58,723 bases of DNA, from contig NZ_JAGGKD010000013.1 in assembly GCF_017873415.1 (NCBI RefSeq), forward strand, positions 1 through 58,723, written 5' to 3'. Shown in pieces: positions 34,458 through 42,327 of the stretch. Every line of letters starts with the position of its first letter. Within the stretch, counting starts at the first letter, position 1. The notes beneath the pieces are model-generated. The model was not told where the DNA came from. It made no database searches and worked only from the letters and a program-made list of their open reading frames with translations. Origin of the DNA: Methanolobus bombayensis (GTDB taxonomy: Archaea > Halobacteriota > Methanosarcinia > Methanosarcinales > Methanosarcinaceae). Both the position numbers and the translations under genes were made by a program.

Positions 34458-37193
34458 ATGGATGAAGAAATATGTGTACTGGAAACATGTGACCCTGGAA
34501 ATATAGATCATGGTGTTTCACAAAACGGATCACGGGATTATGCAATGGAAGATGCTGAAGCTCATGTTGACAAAATTACAGACGGTGAGCTGAATGAAAG
34601 TAGTGACATAGATGATGAGATGGAAGCCAGTGAAGGGACTATGGATGACTATTCTGTAATTTCAGAAACTTCAGAACAGGCAATTTCTGATACTGAAAAA
34701 TCCCTCATGATAATTGACGATGACCCGGATGTTGTGGCAAAAGGAGAAAAGGGTAGAGGAGACCTTAATGGTTCTGATATCAATGATGATAATTCGGCAT
34801 TGCAGGAAGAACTGTTTTTAAGAATTAAAGATGCTGAAACCCGCTATTCTGAGCTGGAAACACGTTTATTCATGTTTGAAGAAAAATTCAACGATCTGCA
34901 TACAAAGATGACCGAATCCCTGGATTCAAGTGAAAACCAATTATCAAGTGTACAGAATGATCTTTCCTCAAAGGCACATGATTCTGACTTCCAGGAGCTT
35001 AAGAAAGATTTTGATCAGTTTTCCAAGAGGCTCAGACGTGTTGCAGAAGCAGAGGATTCTGTAAATGCTGAATCCCTGGACCCTACAAAGGTACCTCCTG
35101 ATGTCCTGGAAATAACCTATGCAAAGACCCTGAACGACCTCTATTTCGCAATGATCGAGATATATGGTGACCGTGAGTCATGTGATATGGTTGAAGCCGC
35201 AAGGGACAGTGTCCGTGAATTCAGTGCAGGAGTAGATTTTTTCAGGTTTGAGAATGAAATATTTGCTGTACGTGGATTGTCAGATGCCATTTCTTCAAAG
35301 ATAGTTTCTGTTAAACAGATACATGGTACTTATGTGGAATTATTCAAAATGCTGTACCAGCATGTTCCTAATTATAATTCCCAGGATTTCCGTTCTTTTG
35401 TTGAGACCGGAAGCCGTGAATATACGATTGAAAAAGTCGTTTCACATGAAGAACACCTTGAGGAAGTTTATTCCACTCTTCAGGGCCATGGTGATGAACT
35501 AGCCAATCTTACTGAAAATGTTAGTTTCATTGCAGAATTACAGAATAACCAGCTTGAAGATATTGCTTCCAATAATCAGCAGCTTGAAGATATCAAGGAG
35601 CAGATGAAAAGCATTGCAAAAGCAGTGAACCTGCATACCAAGGCAATCAGTAAGCTTAATCAGACGCTAGTCGAGATAAAAGATACTTCTTATGCATCAT
35701 CTTCGGAAGCATCTGACCAGAGAAATATCGACGAAACCATCACAGAATCATCAATAGCTGAAACACAGAACGCTGATGCTCATGATATGGCTAAACTTGA
35801 GGAGATCGTTACTTCTAAAGCAAGCAAAGAGGAAATTATGTTGATAGCCTCAGAAATGGAGTCATTTAAGACCATGGTGGGTGGAATGTTCAATTCCCTG
35901 CAGGAGCAGCTCCAGATACATATTCCGGCCAATGATGAATCAGTCCAAACTTCTGAATCCGATCTTGATGCTCAGGATGCCGAAGGTTCTTCTCCCAGAC
36001 CTGTGGAGGAAGATGCTTTATCCCTTGAAGAAACCACAGAAGCAAATGCTGATATTTCCACTGAACCACTGAACCTTGAAGATTTCGCACCAGATGAGGA
36101 TAATTTATTTTCAGAAACTGAAGACGTCCCCGTTAATTTTGAATCTGTTGAGCCTGAGTTTGCCGAAGTTGCTCCAGAGGAAATACCTGATGATCATGAA
36201 TCTGATCTTGAATCTCTGAGCTTAAATCCTGAAGTTACTGTAAATGGTCCGGAACTTATTGAAGAATCCGGAATGCAGGTAGAAACATCAGATCATTCTC
36301 CGCAACCATTGAATCTGGAAGATTTCACCCCTGATGAGGACTCTCTTAATCTGGATTCTGAAAGCGTTCCTGTTAATTTTGAATCCGTTGAAACCGATGG
36401 TGTAGGACCTACTCTGGAAGAGTTCCCTATTGATACGGAATCTGCGGACATGAATTCGGAAATAAGTGTAGATGACCCTGAAGTTTTAGAGTTTTCTTCC
36501 ATACAAGAAGACATATCTGAAGTTGCTCCCGGTGAACCACTTAATTTTGAGGAGTTTGCTCCTGATGAGGATACTTTACTTCAGGATTCTGAAAATGTCT
36601 CTGTTGATTTTGAATCTGCTGAACCTGAGTCTGTAGATCTTACTTATGAAGAACTTCCTCTTGATCTTGAACCTGATGACATCAGTTCAGAAGTTGTTCC
36701 CGGTGAAGCACTGAATCTGGAGGACTTTGCCCCTGATGAGACCACTTTACTTCAGGATTCTGAAGATGTCCCTGTTAATTTTGAATCTGTGGATTATGAG
36801 CCTGTAAACAACGAATCTGATGCTGCAGAAATTATTACAGAGGAACAAACCCTTGATCCTGATTCTGTGACTATTGATTCTATGGCGGTTCCCGATGGCT
36901 CGGTGGAAATTCAATTATCAGGATCTGAGCTGGATGAACCTTATATTTCAGGACAGCCACAGCCAATAAGACTTATTGACATGCCAATAGAGGAAGTTAT
37001 AATCGGACAGCTTTCTATTGCAGGCTCTGCAACAATGAAGCAGCTTGAGAAACAGATCAAGGAAAATGGTTATCCTATTGACTTTGAAAAGCTTTCTCTT
37101 GTAATGGGTTATCTGGAACAGGAAAAACTTGTGAGTGCAACTAAGAAAGGAAGATACACATTCTATTCAGTCACAGGTACTTTGAATGTTTAA
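34458..37193 (+). CDS. large acidic coiled-coil scaffold with four repeats and C-terminal winged helix
   Basis: 911 residues, no membrane segment. Order: acidic disordered N-terminus (1-115), coiled coil (118-195), a globular helical part (215-330, with EITYAKTLNDLYFAMIEIYG), second coiled coil (335-400), a long acidic region (410-840), and a 75-residue C-terminal domain with winged-helix character (PIEEVIIGQLSIAGSATMKQLEKQ). Four copies of a motif built on PLNLEDFAPDED...PVNFESVE occur near residues 537, 616, 693 and 749. It is probably a scaffold with repeated docking sites. I do not recognise the family. Confidence 0.7.
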   Translation: MDEEICVLETCDPGNIDHGVSQNGSRDYAMEDAEAHVDKITDGELNESSDIDDEMEASEGTMDDYSVISETSEQAISDTEKSLMIIDDDPDVVAKGEKGRGDLNGSDINDDNSALQEELFLRIKDAETRYSELETRLFMFEEKFNDLHTKMTESLDSSENQLSSVQNDLSSKAHDSDFQELKKDFDQFSKRLRRVAEAEDSVNAESLDPTKVPPDVLEITYAKTLNDLYFAMIEIYGDRESCDMVEAARDSVREFSAGVDFFRFENEIFAVRGLSDAISSKIVSVKQIHGTYVELFKMLYQHVPNYNSQDFRSFVETGSREYTIEKVVSHEEHLEEVYSTLQGHGDELANLTENVSFIAELQNNQLEDIASNNQQLEDIKEQMKSIAKAVNLHTKAISKLNQTLVEIKDTSYASSSEASDQRNIDETITESSIAETQNADAHDMAKLEEIVTSKASKEEIMLIASEMESFKTMVGGMFNSLQEQLQIHIPANDESVQTSESDLDAQDAEGSSPRPVEEDALSLEETTEANADISTEPLNLEDFAPDEDNLFSETEDVPVNFESVEPEFAEVAPEEIPDDHESDLESLSLNPEVTVNGPELIEESGMQVETSDHSPQPLNLEDFTPDEDSLNLDSESVPVNFESVETDGVGPTLEEFPIDTESADMNSEISVDDPEVLEFSSIQEDISEVAPGEPLNFEEFAPDEDTLLQDSENVSVDFESAEPESVDLTYEELPLDLEPDDISSEVVPGEALNLEDFAPDETTLLQDSEDVPVNFESVDYEPVNNESDAAEIITEEQTLDPDSVTIDSMAVPDGSVEIQLSGSELDEPYISGQPQPIRLIDMPIEEVIIGQLSIAGSATMKQLEKQIKENGYPIDFEKLSLVMGYLEQEKLVSATKKGRYTFYSVTGTLNV
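36066..36800 (+). repeat. four-copy motif within the scaffold protein
   Basis: Copies begin near 36066, 36303, 36534 and 36702. Consensus PLNLEDFAPDED followed after 6-8 residues by VPVNFESVE. Spacing is irregular (79, 77 and 56 residues), while the codons have diverged, so the protein motif and not the DNA is being kept. Confidence 0.75.
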
Positions 37194-37209
37194 TATCAGA
37201 TGGTAAAAA

Positions 37210-37974
37210 ATGTCAGTTAAAGATTTGAATATATTGCATGTGGCAGGAAATATCCAGTATGGTGTGCTTGAAACAGGCTCATCGATAGACCAGCTTGATA
37301 TTGATATTGGAAATGCCAGCAATGCGGGGTTCAATTATTTTCATAATAAGTTTGGAATGCCATATGATTTCCTGCTGAAAAGTTCCATTAGTTCCGGTCA
37401 TTCATTATTTATTGCAATACAGGATGAGAATAAACTCCTTGGTTTTGCACGATTTGAGCAAATTTCAGAAGAAACAGAAAGAACATACCGTGGAAAAACC
37501 AATGTTGTAAATCATTCCATTCATTTGCTCAGGAGTATAGAGATCCATCCATCGCACAGACATGTTGGTATTGGCAGATTGCTCTTTGCTATTGCTGTTA
37601 AGCATTTGAAAAGCAATGTAATAACGATGCCTGACAATCCTGGAGCATCAAGGTTTTTTAAGGAAAAACTTCGGTTCAAACCGCTGAATCCTAAAAACAG
37701 TGGACTCTCTTCAAGATATGAAGGTTATCTCATCCTTCAATATCCACGTGCAAAGAACATGCTTAAAACCATGGCTGGAAATTATCCCAGGATGGTGATG
37801 CCAGAACTTATAGGAAGTTACGAAGCACTTAAATTCAGGCATAATATGGGTAAGAATATCTCTTCTGAAGATATAAGTGATTTCTTAACTCTCTTTGAAA
37901 GTTCAAGGGAACTTCTGGATAACAAACTTAAAGGTGAGATGAACTCTTTTATCAGAGGATTTGATTTCAAATAA
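37210..37974 (+). CDS. GNAT acetyltransferase (second)
   Basis: 254 residues. GNAT core at about 70-165: LFIAIQDENKLLGFARFEQ, LRSIEIHPSHRHVGIGRLLFAIAVKH (motif A, RxxGIG), then NPGASRFFKEKLRFKPL. The C-terminal 75 residues are helical. Shares a general layout with the GNAT at 29590 but with no zinc ribbon. It is 16 bp after the scaffold gene, in the same operon. Substrate unknown; a protein lysine of the scaffold or archaellins is one guess. Confidence 0.75.
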   Translation: MSVKDLNILHVAGNIQYGVLETGSSIDQLDIDIGNASNAGFNYFHNKFGMPYDFLLKSSISSGHSLFIAIQDENKLLGFARFEQISEETERTYRGKTNVVNHSIHLLRSIEIHPSHRHVGIGRLLFAIAVKHLKSNVITMPDNPGASRFFKEKLRFKPLNPKNSGLSSRYEGYLILQYPRAKNMLKTMAGNYPRMVMPELIGSYEALKFRHNMGKNISSEDISDFLTLFESSRELLDNKLKGEMNSFIRGFDFK

Positions 37975-37996
37975 TTTAGATAATTCAGGTGATATT

Positions 37997-38578
37997 TTGG
38001 CAAATTTAGATGTCCAGCGTTTGCGTAAGAATTTATTGAAATATTATGGAAAATTCAATGTATTACCGTCAAATACGTACGAATTATCCTCAGATATGGA
38101 CAGTGGCAATTGTGCAGCTATAATCGATGATATTACCAGTTATCTTTTAAAGCCTGCAGAAAAGAACATACGTCTGGAATTGTCACAGCTTTTTAAGGAA
38201 TGCGAAAATCCTGAGATCCCGTATTTTGAAGTTGTCATGGATATCATGCAGTTCATGAATGAGTTTGTCGGTGATCCTCATACAGTGGAGCTGATATTTG
38301 CCAGGGTTAACAATGACGTTGCCAGGAAGAAGCTTGAAGTTGAGGACAAGATCTATTATACGAATGATGAATGGACTCCTGAAGCTTCAGAGGCTGCTAT
38401 ACAGAAACTAAGGGACATGGGCACTGAAAGGGATTATCAGTTCATGGTGGATCAGCTCACGGATGTTCTATCTCATTTCACCAGTGAGGAAGGCATTAAG
38501 ACAGTACGTATGAGACTTAACAATATTATTAAAAATCACTGCCAGCGGGAACTAAATGATTTGAACTTCCATCTCTGA
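37997..38578 (+). CDS. all-helical protein, unknown
   Basis: 193 residues. TTG start at 37997 with GGTGA 4 nt upstream. The sequence is helical throughout (RLRKNLLKYYGKFN, ELSQLFKECENPEIPYFEVVMDIMQFMNEFVGD) with no recognised motif and no membrane segment. Last gene of the eight-gene operon. It is convergent with the KaiC-like gene on the minus strand, 17 bp apart. Confidence 0.55.
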   Translation: MANLDVQRLRKNLLKYYGKFNVLPSNTYELSSDMDSGNCAAIIDDITSYLLKPAEKNIRLELSQLFKECENPEIPYFEVVMDIMQFMNEFVGDPHTVELIFARVNNDVARKKLEVEDKIYYTNDEWTPEASEAAIQKLRDMGTERDYQFMVDQLTDVLSHFTSEEGIKTVRMRLNNIIKNHCQRELNDLNFHL

Positions 38579-38595
38579 ATTGTTCCCATTTTATA

Positions 38596-39282
38596 TTAAA
38601 AGGAGATTCCATCGTTTGTGATGGTGAATTTGTGTTTGCCTGTAATAAAGTCACTTCCTCTTTCCTTGATTATCTCAAGATACCTGTAATTGTTTTCATC
38701 ATCATTTTGAATGTCGAGCACAATAACAGTATCAAAGATATAAGACCATATGCTCTCATTAATATTTGATGCAGGAATTTCTCCGGTAGCCAACAGCAGT
38801 ATTTCATTCTCATCAAATTCCTGGAAAAGGTTCTGCACAAAGGCCCTTAATTCGGATTTATGGAAAGGTCGTTCATCGAATGTGCTTTCGATGTCTTCCA
38901 GGACGTTCATGGTGTCAATAACGACTCTTGATGGCTTATCCTTCAGGATGTTCTCATTGATGTATTCGAATATCGCAAAATCACCTTTTGCCACTACATC
39001 TGAGTTAATAGAGAAAATCTTCAGTTTGTCCTCTATAAGATTCTCATCATAAAATGTAAATGAAGACATTGCCCTGGTTATCTTTGTCTCTGATTCAGAA
39101 AGTAAGGATACGTAAGCACATCTTTCACCTTCTTTGGCAGCATTGAAAAGTGATTGCATACAAAGATTCGTTTTCCCCACTCCACATGAACCTGCAATCA
39201 GGATGCATGATGGTTTTATAAGTCCCCCGCAAAGAAGATCATCCAGTTTTTTAATGTATGATGGGCTTCTCATTCCGTCCAT
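38596..39282 (-). CDS. KaiC-like RecA ATPase (second)
   Basis: 228 residues. Begins YIKKLDDLLCGGLIKPSCILIAGSCGVGKTNLCMQSL: GSCGVGKT is a Walker A. SRVVIDTMNVLED gives the Walker B strand, and the C-terminal LEIIKERGSDFITGKHKFTI is the typical KaiC-family end. It is closer in length to ArlH or GvpD-type ATPases. It faces the eight-gene operon and is divergent from the HTH/MinD operon (165 bp). Confidence 0.75.
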   Translation of the reverse strand: MDGMRSPSYIKKLDDLLCGGLIKPSCILIAGSCGVGKTNLCMQSLFNAAKEGERCAYVSLLSESETKITRAMSSFTFYDENLIEDKLKIFSINSDVVAKGDFAIFEYINENILKDKPSRVVIDTMNVLEDIESTFDERPFHKSELRAFVQNLFQEFDENEILLLATGEIPASNINESIWSYIFDTVIVLDIQNDDENNYRYLEIIKERGSDFITGKHKFTITNDGISF

Positions 39283-39379
39283 TGCTTTTATTTACGATTT
39301 GATATTTTATATATTTGTCGTACATCTGAAAAGATTAGTGATAAAGTCCTTAGATATTATCGGATGTATTTAAGCAAGC

Positions 39380-39408
39380 TTATATATAATCAGTTCAATT
39401 AAATTGAA
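39380..39408 (+). promoter_or_regulatory. promoter and palindrome of the HTH-MinD operon
   Basis: TTATATATAAT (39380-39390) is followed by TTCAATT-A-AATTGAA (39394-39408), a 15-bp palindrome just downstream of the TATA box. It is a likely operator, perhaps for the HTH protein encoded next. Confidence 0.5.
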
Positions 39409-39446
39409 TAGTAAATATCAAAAAACTTTCCTTCATGTTGATGATT

Positions 39447-39854
39447 ATGTCTGAGCTTCATAACAATAATGGGATTTTGGAATATCTTAAAGATATAAAT
39501 GATCGTTTGAAATCATTGGAGTTACGTATAGCAGATCTTGAAGCTCGTAATTCTCCTGCGATCAATGATAAAATGGCTGTTTTCCTTACCGTTCCTGATT
39601 CTATCCGCAAATCACTTTTTGCTGTTTCAAAGTTGACTTCATGTACAGCTGATGAAGTAAGTGAGGTTACAGGAAGACACCGTTCAATTGAGAACAAATA
39701 TCTTAATGAACTCTATAGGGCCGGGTGGCTTGAAAGAGAAAGAAAGGGTAAAAAGATTTATTATTCACTTAGCCAGAAAGTGGATAACAAGAGTAATGAA
39801 TACTGGTCTGCGGTGGAAGAGGTTGAAAGCAAACTTGATCAGTTACTTGGGTGA
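39447..39854 (+). CDS. coiled-coil winged-helix regulator
   Basis: 135 residues. An N-terminal coiled coil (NGILEYLKDINDRLKSLELRIADLEA) is followed by a winged helix (IRKSLFAVSKLTSCTADEVSEVTGRHRSIENKYLNELYRAGWLERERKGKKIYYSL), ArsR/MarR-like. Several alternative ATG codons lie upstream (39435, 39441). It overlaps the MinD-like gene by 4 nt. A local regulator or ParB-like partner are both possible. Confidence 0.65.
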   Translation: MSELHNNNGILEYLKDINDRLKSLELRIADLEARNSPAINDKMAVFLTVPDSIRKSLFAVSKLTSCTADEVSEVTGRHRSIENKYLNELYRAGWLERERKGKKIYYSLSQKVDNKSNEYWSAVEEVESKLDQLLG

Positions 39855-40597
39855 GGAAAATGCTTCTGAGTTTTCATTCTTATAAGGGAGGTACGGGTAA
39901 AACAACTTTTGTAGGAAACCTGGGTGTCATGCTTTCTCAAAAAGGAAAGAAAGTGTGTATTATTGATACTGATGTTAACGGTCCCGGTTTGCATTCCCTT
40001 TTTGATATAAGATATGAAATGACGCTTATCGACTTCTTGCAGGGCGTCTGTGCTGCAGAAGATATTGTTTACAAATATGGGGACACTGATCTCTATATAG
40101 TTCCTTCTAAAGCCTGTGAAGAAGATATCTCTGCCATGTTCAACACCCCCGGAGAAGCCAGGGATAAATTACTTAATCTTATGAAAAAGCTGCAAGAAAA
40201 GCTTGGCATTGATGATTTCCTTTTTGACTGCAGTCCTGGTATTAACAAGTCCAGTCTTCTGACAATGAACCTTGTGGATAAGGCAATAATTGTTTCAACA
40301 ATTGATGTTCAGGACATAAGGGGAACCTATGTGCTTTCCAGCATGTCTTCAAAACTGGGAACCCATGCGGCTCTGCTGTTTAACAGGATACCTGTGGAAA
40401 AGAGAAATGATATAACATCCATAGTTTCTGATTTCAGTGATAAGCTTGGAACGGAACTCCTTGGACTCATCTCATATGATGATTTTGTTGGAAAAACATG
40501 GTCCAGGAAGATTGCTATGCAGGATGATCCTGAATGTGATTATTGCGTAGAACTGAAAACTATATCAGAGAAGATTTTAGAAGAAAAATATACATGA
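39851..40597 (+). CDS. MinD/ParA-family ATPase
   Basis: 248 residues. Deviant Walker A KGGTGKTT at 12-19, IIDTDVNGPGLHSLF (switch I), LFDCSPGINKSS (switch II) and a C-terminal domain with LFNRIPVE. These proteins position complexes or chromosomes; MinD4 positions archaella and chemosensory arrays in haloarchaea. Its C-terminus has a DPECDYCVELKTI stretch. No amphipathic membrane-targeting helix is obvious. GTG start overlapping the HTH gene. Located beside the KaiC-scaffold cluster. Confidence 0.8.
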   Translation: MRKMLLSFHSYKGGTGKTTFVGNLGVMLSQKGKKVCIIDTDVNGPGLHSLFDIRYEMTLIDFLQGVCAAEDIVYKYGDTDLYIVPSKACEEDISAMFNTPGEARDKLLNLMKKLQEKLGIDDFLFDCSPGINKSSLLTMNLVDKAIIVSTIDVQDIRGTYVLSSMSSKLGTHAALLFNRIPVEKRNDITSIVSDFSDKLGTELLGLISYDDFVGKTWSRKIAMQDDPECDYCVELKTISEKILEEKYT

Positions 40598-41281
40598 TTA
40601 CAGGGATGTTCTGTATTCATCAAAACTCTGGCCAACTATTTTGTCCAGCTCTTTTTTCTCTTCGGCTGTCAGGCTGAAGATTTCTTTTATTTTATTCAAA
40701 TCATCCTGAAGAACAGGTTCCAGATATAATCTGTCATCCCTGATTGAATATTTCAGGTTGGGAATTTCCTTATTATCGATTATTAGTTTCCCATTTTCTA
40801 TCAAATAATAGTTGTTAAAGTGTGGTATAAGTTCAGATCTTATAAGTGGTGTCTGTGAATCAGAATCAATGGTTGTTATCATTGTACTCCCATATTCTTC
40901 ACTCTTGCGAAGCAGGATTGACAGAAAGCGGAGATATGGACGTGAATTCTGCCCCTCTTCCAGTTTACTTATGTCTGATACAACAATCAGGTACTTTTTT
41001 CTGGAAATTTTTTTTTGGATTTGTATCAGTGAAGTGGTATAATTCCTGAAAATATAGAAAGAGCATGTATCACTGGGAAAATTGTGATTCTCCTGTTCGT
41101 TCTCGTTCCAGCAGATTCGGATCACAGGTAGATTATCTTCTTTTTGGATTTCCTGTGCAAGCATAGTTGCAAAGCCCCTTGCTTTTGAATCACTTTTGTA
41201 GCAAAAAACTGAGCTTTTTTCTCTGAGCAAAGAAAGAAGTTCTATAAATGCCCCCTGATTCTTACTATTATCCACCTGCAT
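40598..41281 (-). CDS. RecA/KaiC-like protein lacking a P-loop
   Basis: 227 residues. The layout is like the neighbouring KaiC-type ATPases: an N-terminal helix and SSVFCYKSD where a Walker A would be, a strand KKYLIVVSDISKLEEG, then STMITTIDSDSQT and YYLIENGKLIIDN. There is no GxxxxGK[ST], so ATP binding is unlikely. The C-terminal helix region is EIFSLTAEEKKELDKIVG. It may be a regulatory partner of the active ATPases. Convergent with the MinD-like gene, whose stop codon it abuts. Confidence 0.5.
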   Translation of the reverse strand: MQVDNSKNQGAFIELLSLLREKSSVFCYKSDSKARGFATMLAQEIQKEDNLPVIRICWNENEQENHNFPSDTCSFYIFRNYTTSLIQIQKKISRKKYLIVVSDISKLEEGQNSRPYLRFLSILLRKSEEYGSTMITTIDSDSQTPLIRSELIPHFNNYYLIENGKLIIDNKEIPNLKYSIRDDRLYLEPVLQDDLNKIKEIFSLTAEEKKELDKIVGQSFDEYRTSL

Positions 41282-41491
41282 CTTTTTCACTATTTTTTTA
41301 TTATTTGTGATGTATAATTATACTATGCCAGGTAGCATTTATATTTTTCTAATTGACACTACACTCTATCATTTTTTTAGGATTTAAAGTGGTTTGTACT
41401 TTGGTCTTTTCAATGACTCAGCTTATCTGATTGATTCCTTCCCGAAAAGGTTAATAACTATTGCATTAGATTTTATTTGAGGTGTTTTTGT

Positions 41492-41617
41492 ATGTCAAAG
41501 TTCCATAAAAGAGACTATGAAAGAAAAGGTGAAAAGAAATACGAAGAACTAGATGCAAAACTTATACAGGAAAACCTCGAAGACCTGATTTCCCCGGAAG
41601 GTGAAAAAACAGATTGA
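41492..41617 (+). CDS. small Lys/Glu-rich protein
   Basis: 41 residues beginning MSKFHKRDYERKGEKKYEEL, with about half of residues charged. AGGTG lies 12-16 nt upstream. Its stop overlaps the start of the beta-grasp gene by 4 nt (TTGA), which supports translation as a coupled pair. Below the usual ORF cut-off. Function unknown; a helical partner is possible. Confidence 0.6.
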   Translation: MSKFHKRDYERKGEKKYEELDAKLIQENLEDLISPEGEKTD

Positions 41618-41826
41618 CAATAACGATTGATATTGAACTAATCAATTCGGACATGGCAGGTAAAAAACTTGAGGTTCCGAATGGTTCTACTTATGAAAAT
41701 GTTCTGGACTTTCTTGGTATAAACCAGGAAACTGTCCTTCTTTTAAAAGATAAAAAAGCTGTTCCTATAGATGGAATAGCTGTGCCCGGAAATCTGACTA
41801 TCATGTGCATTGCTTCGCAGGGATAG
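41614..41826 (+). CDS. beta-grasp ubiquitin-like protein (ThiS/MoaD/SAMP-like)
   Basis: 70 residues: TITIDIELINSDMAGKKLEVPNGSTYENVLDFLGINQETVLLLKDKKAVPIDG...LTIMCIASQG. It matches the small ThiS/SAMP-type fold, with the sulphur- or protein-conjugating C-terminus. The end is QG where the family has GG, so activation by an E1-like enzyme is uncertain. TTG start. No E1 (UbaA) gene is in the window. Confidence 0.65.
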   Translation: MTITIDIELINSDMAGKKLEVPNGSTYENVLDFLGINQETVLLLKDKKAVPIDGIAVPGNLTIMCIASQG

Positions 41827-41847
41827 GACCGGACACACTTAACAACA

Positions 41848-42228
41848 TCACATTCTCTTAGTAATGTCTTTAAGTTTTGTGATGGCATCCATCGTTGTCT
41901 TAGTGTCTTCTATGATCTTCTGCTCATAGTGTTTGATGATATCTTCAACAGGAGCGGAAAGTCTGTAGATTTTTGTAGGTCTGCCTTTTCCAACTGCTTT
42001 CTTGTTGTGGATATCAATCCAGTTTCTTTCACGCATGTGCCTCATGGCAACGCTAACTTCTGGCTGTCTCAGACCGGTGCTCATTTCAATCTCCTGAGAA
42101 GATGCTTCATCCACGTTTGAAAGGTAGGTAAGCGTGGTTGCAACATTCCTGGACATTCCCAGGCTTTTCAGTGCTTCTATGAACTTATAGTCTGTGTCAT
42201 CAAGTATCTTTACTTCAAAGTCTTTCAT
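41848..42228 (-). CDS. HTH transcription regulator (ArsR/TrmB-like)
   Basis: 126 residues. Winged helix at about 15-90: FIEALKSLGMSRNVATTLTYLSNVDEASSQEIEMSTGLRQPEVSVAMRHM and a basic wing NKKAVGKGRPTKIYRL. C-terminal helix EDIIKHYEQKIIEDTKTTM for dimerisation. Family common in Methanosarcina. GGGG lies 7 nt upstream of the ATG. It may autoregulate through the palindrome at 42265-42276. Confidence 0.75.
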   Translation of the reverse strand: MKDFEVKILDDTDYKFIEALKSLGMSRNVATTLTYLSNVDEASSQEIEMSTGLRQPEVSVAMRHMRERNWIDIHNKKAVGKGRPTKIYRLSAPVEDIIKHYEQKIIEDTKTTMDAITKLKDITKRM

Positions 42229-42264
42229 AATAACCCCTTATTACGTTGTGCTCTAGTGAGCTCT

Positions 42265-42276
42265 ATACTATAGTAT
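42265..42276 (-). promoter_or_regulatory. palindrome before the HTH gene
   Basis: ATACTATAGTAT, a 12-bp palindrome 37 bp upstream of the HTH start codon. Compositionally like the palindrome at 5662-5673, but not identical. Confidence 0.35.
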
Positions 42277-42327
42277 GACATTATTATATTTAAAGTTATA
42301 TATGCGCAAATTTAAAGCAGATAATAA

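Noticed and set aside
34458-37193. ArlC/D/E for the large coiled-coil protein
   Set aside because: I see no ArlD/E signature in it, and its length and repeats are unlike that family.
38596-39282. ArlH (archaellum motor ATPase) for the second KaiC-like protein
   Set aside because: Length fits, but the gene stands alone on the minus strand without arlI, arlJ, arlF or arlG, and the Walker regions look like general KaiC/RAD55 proteins.
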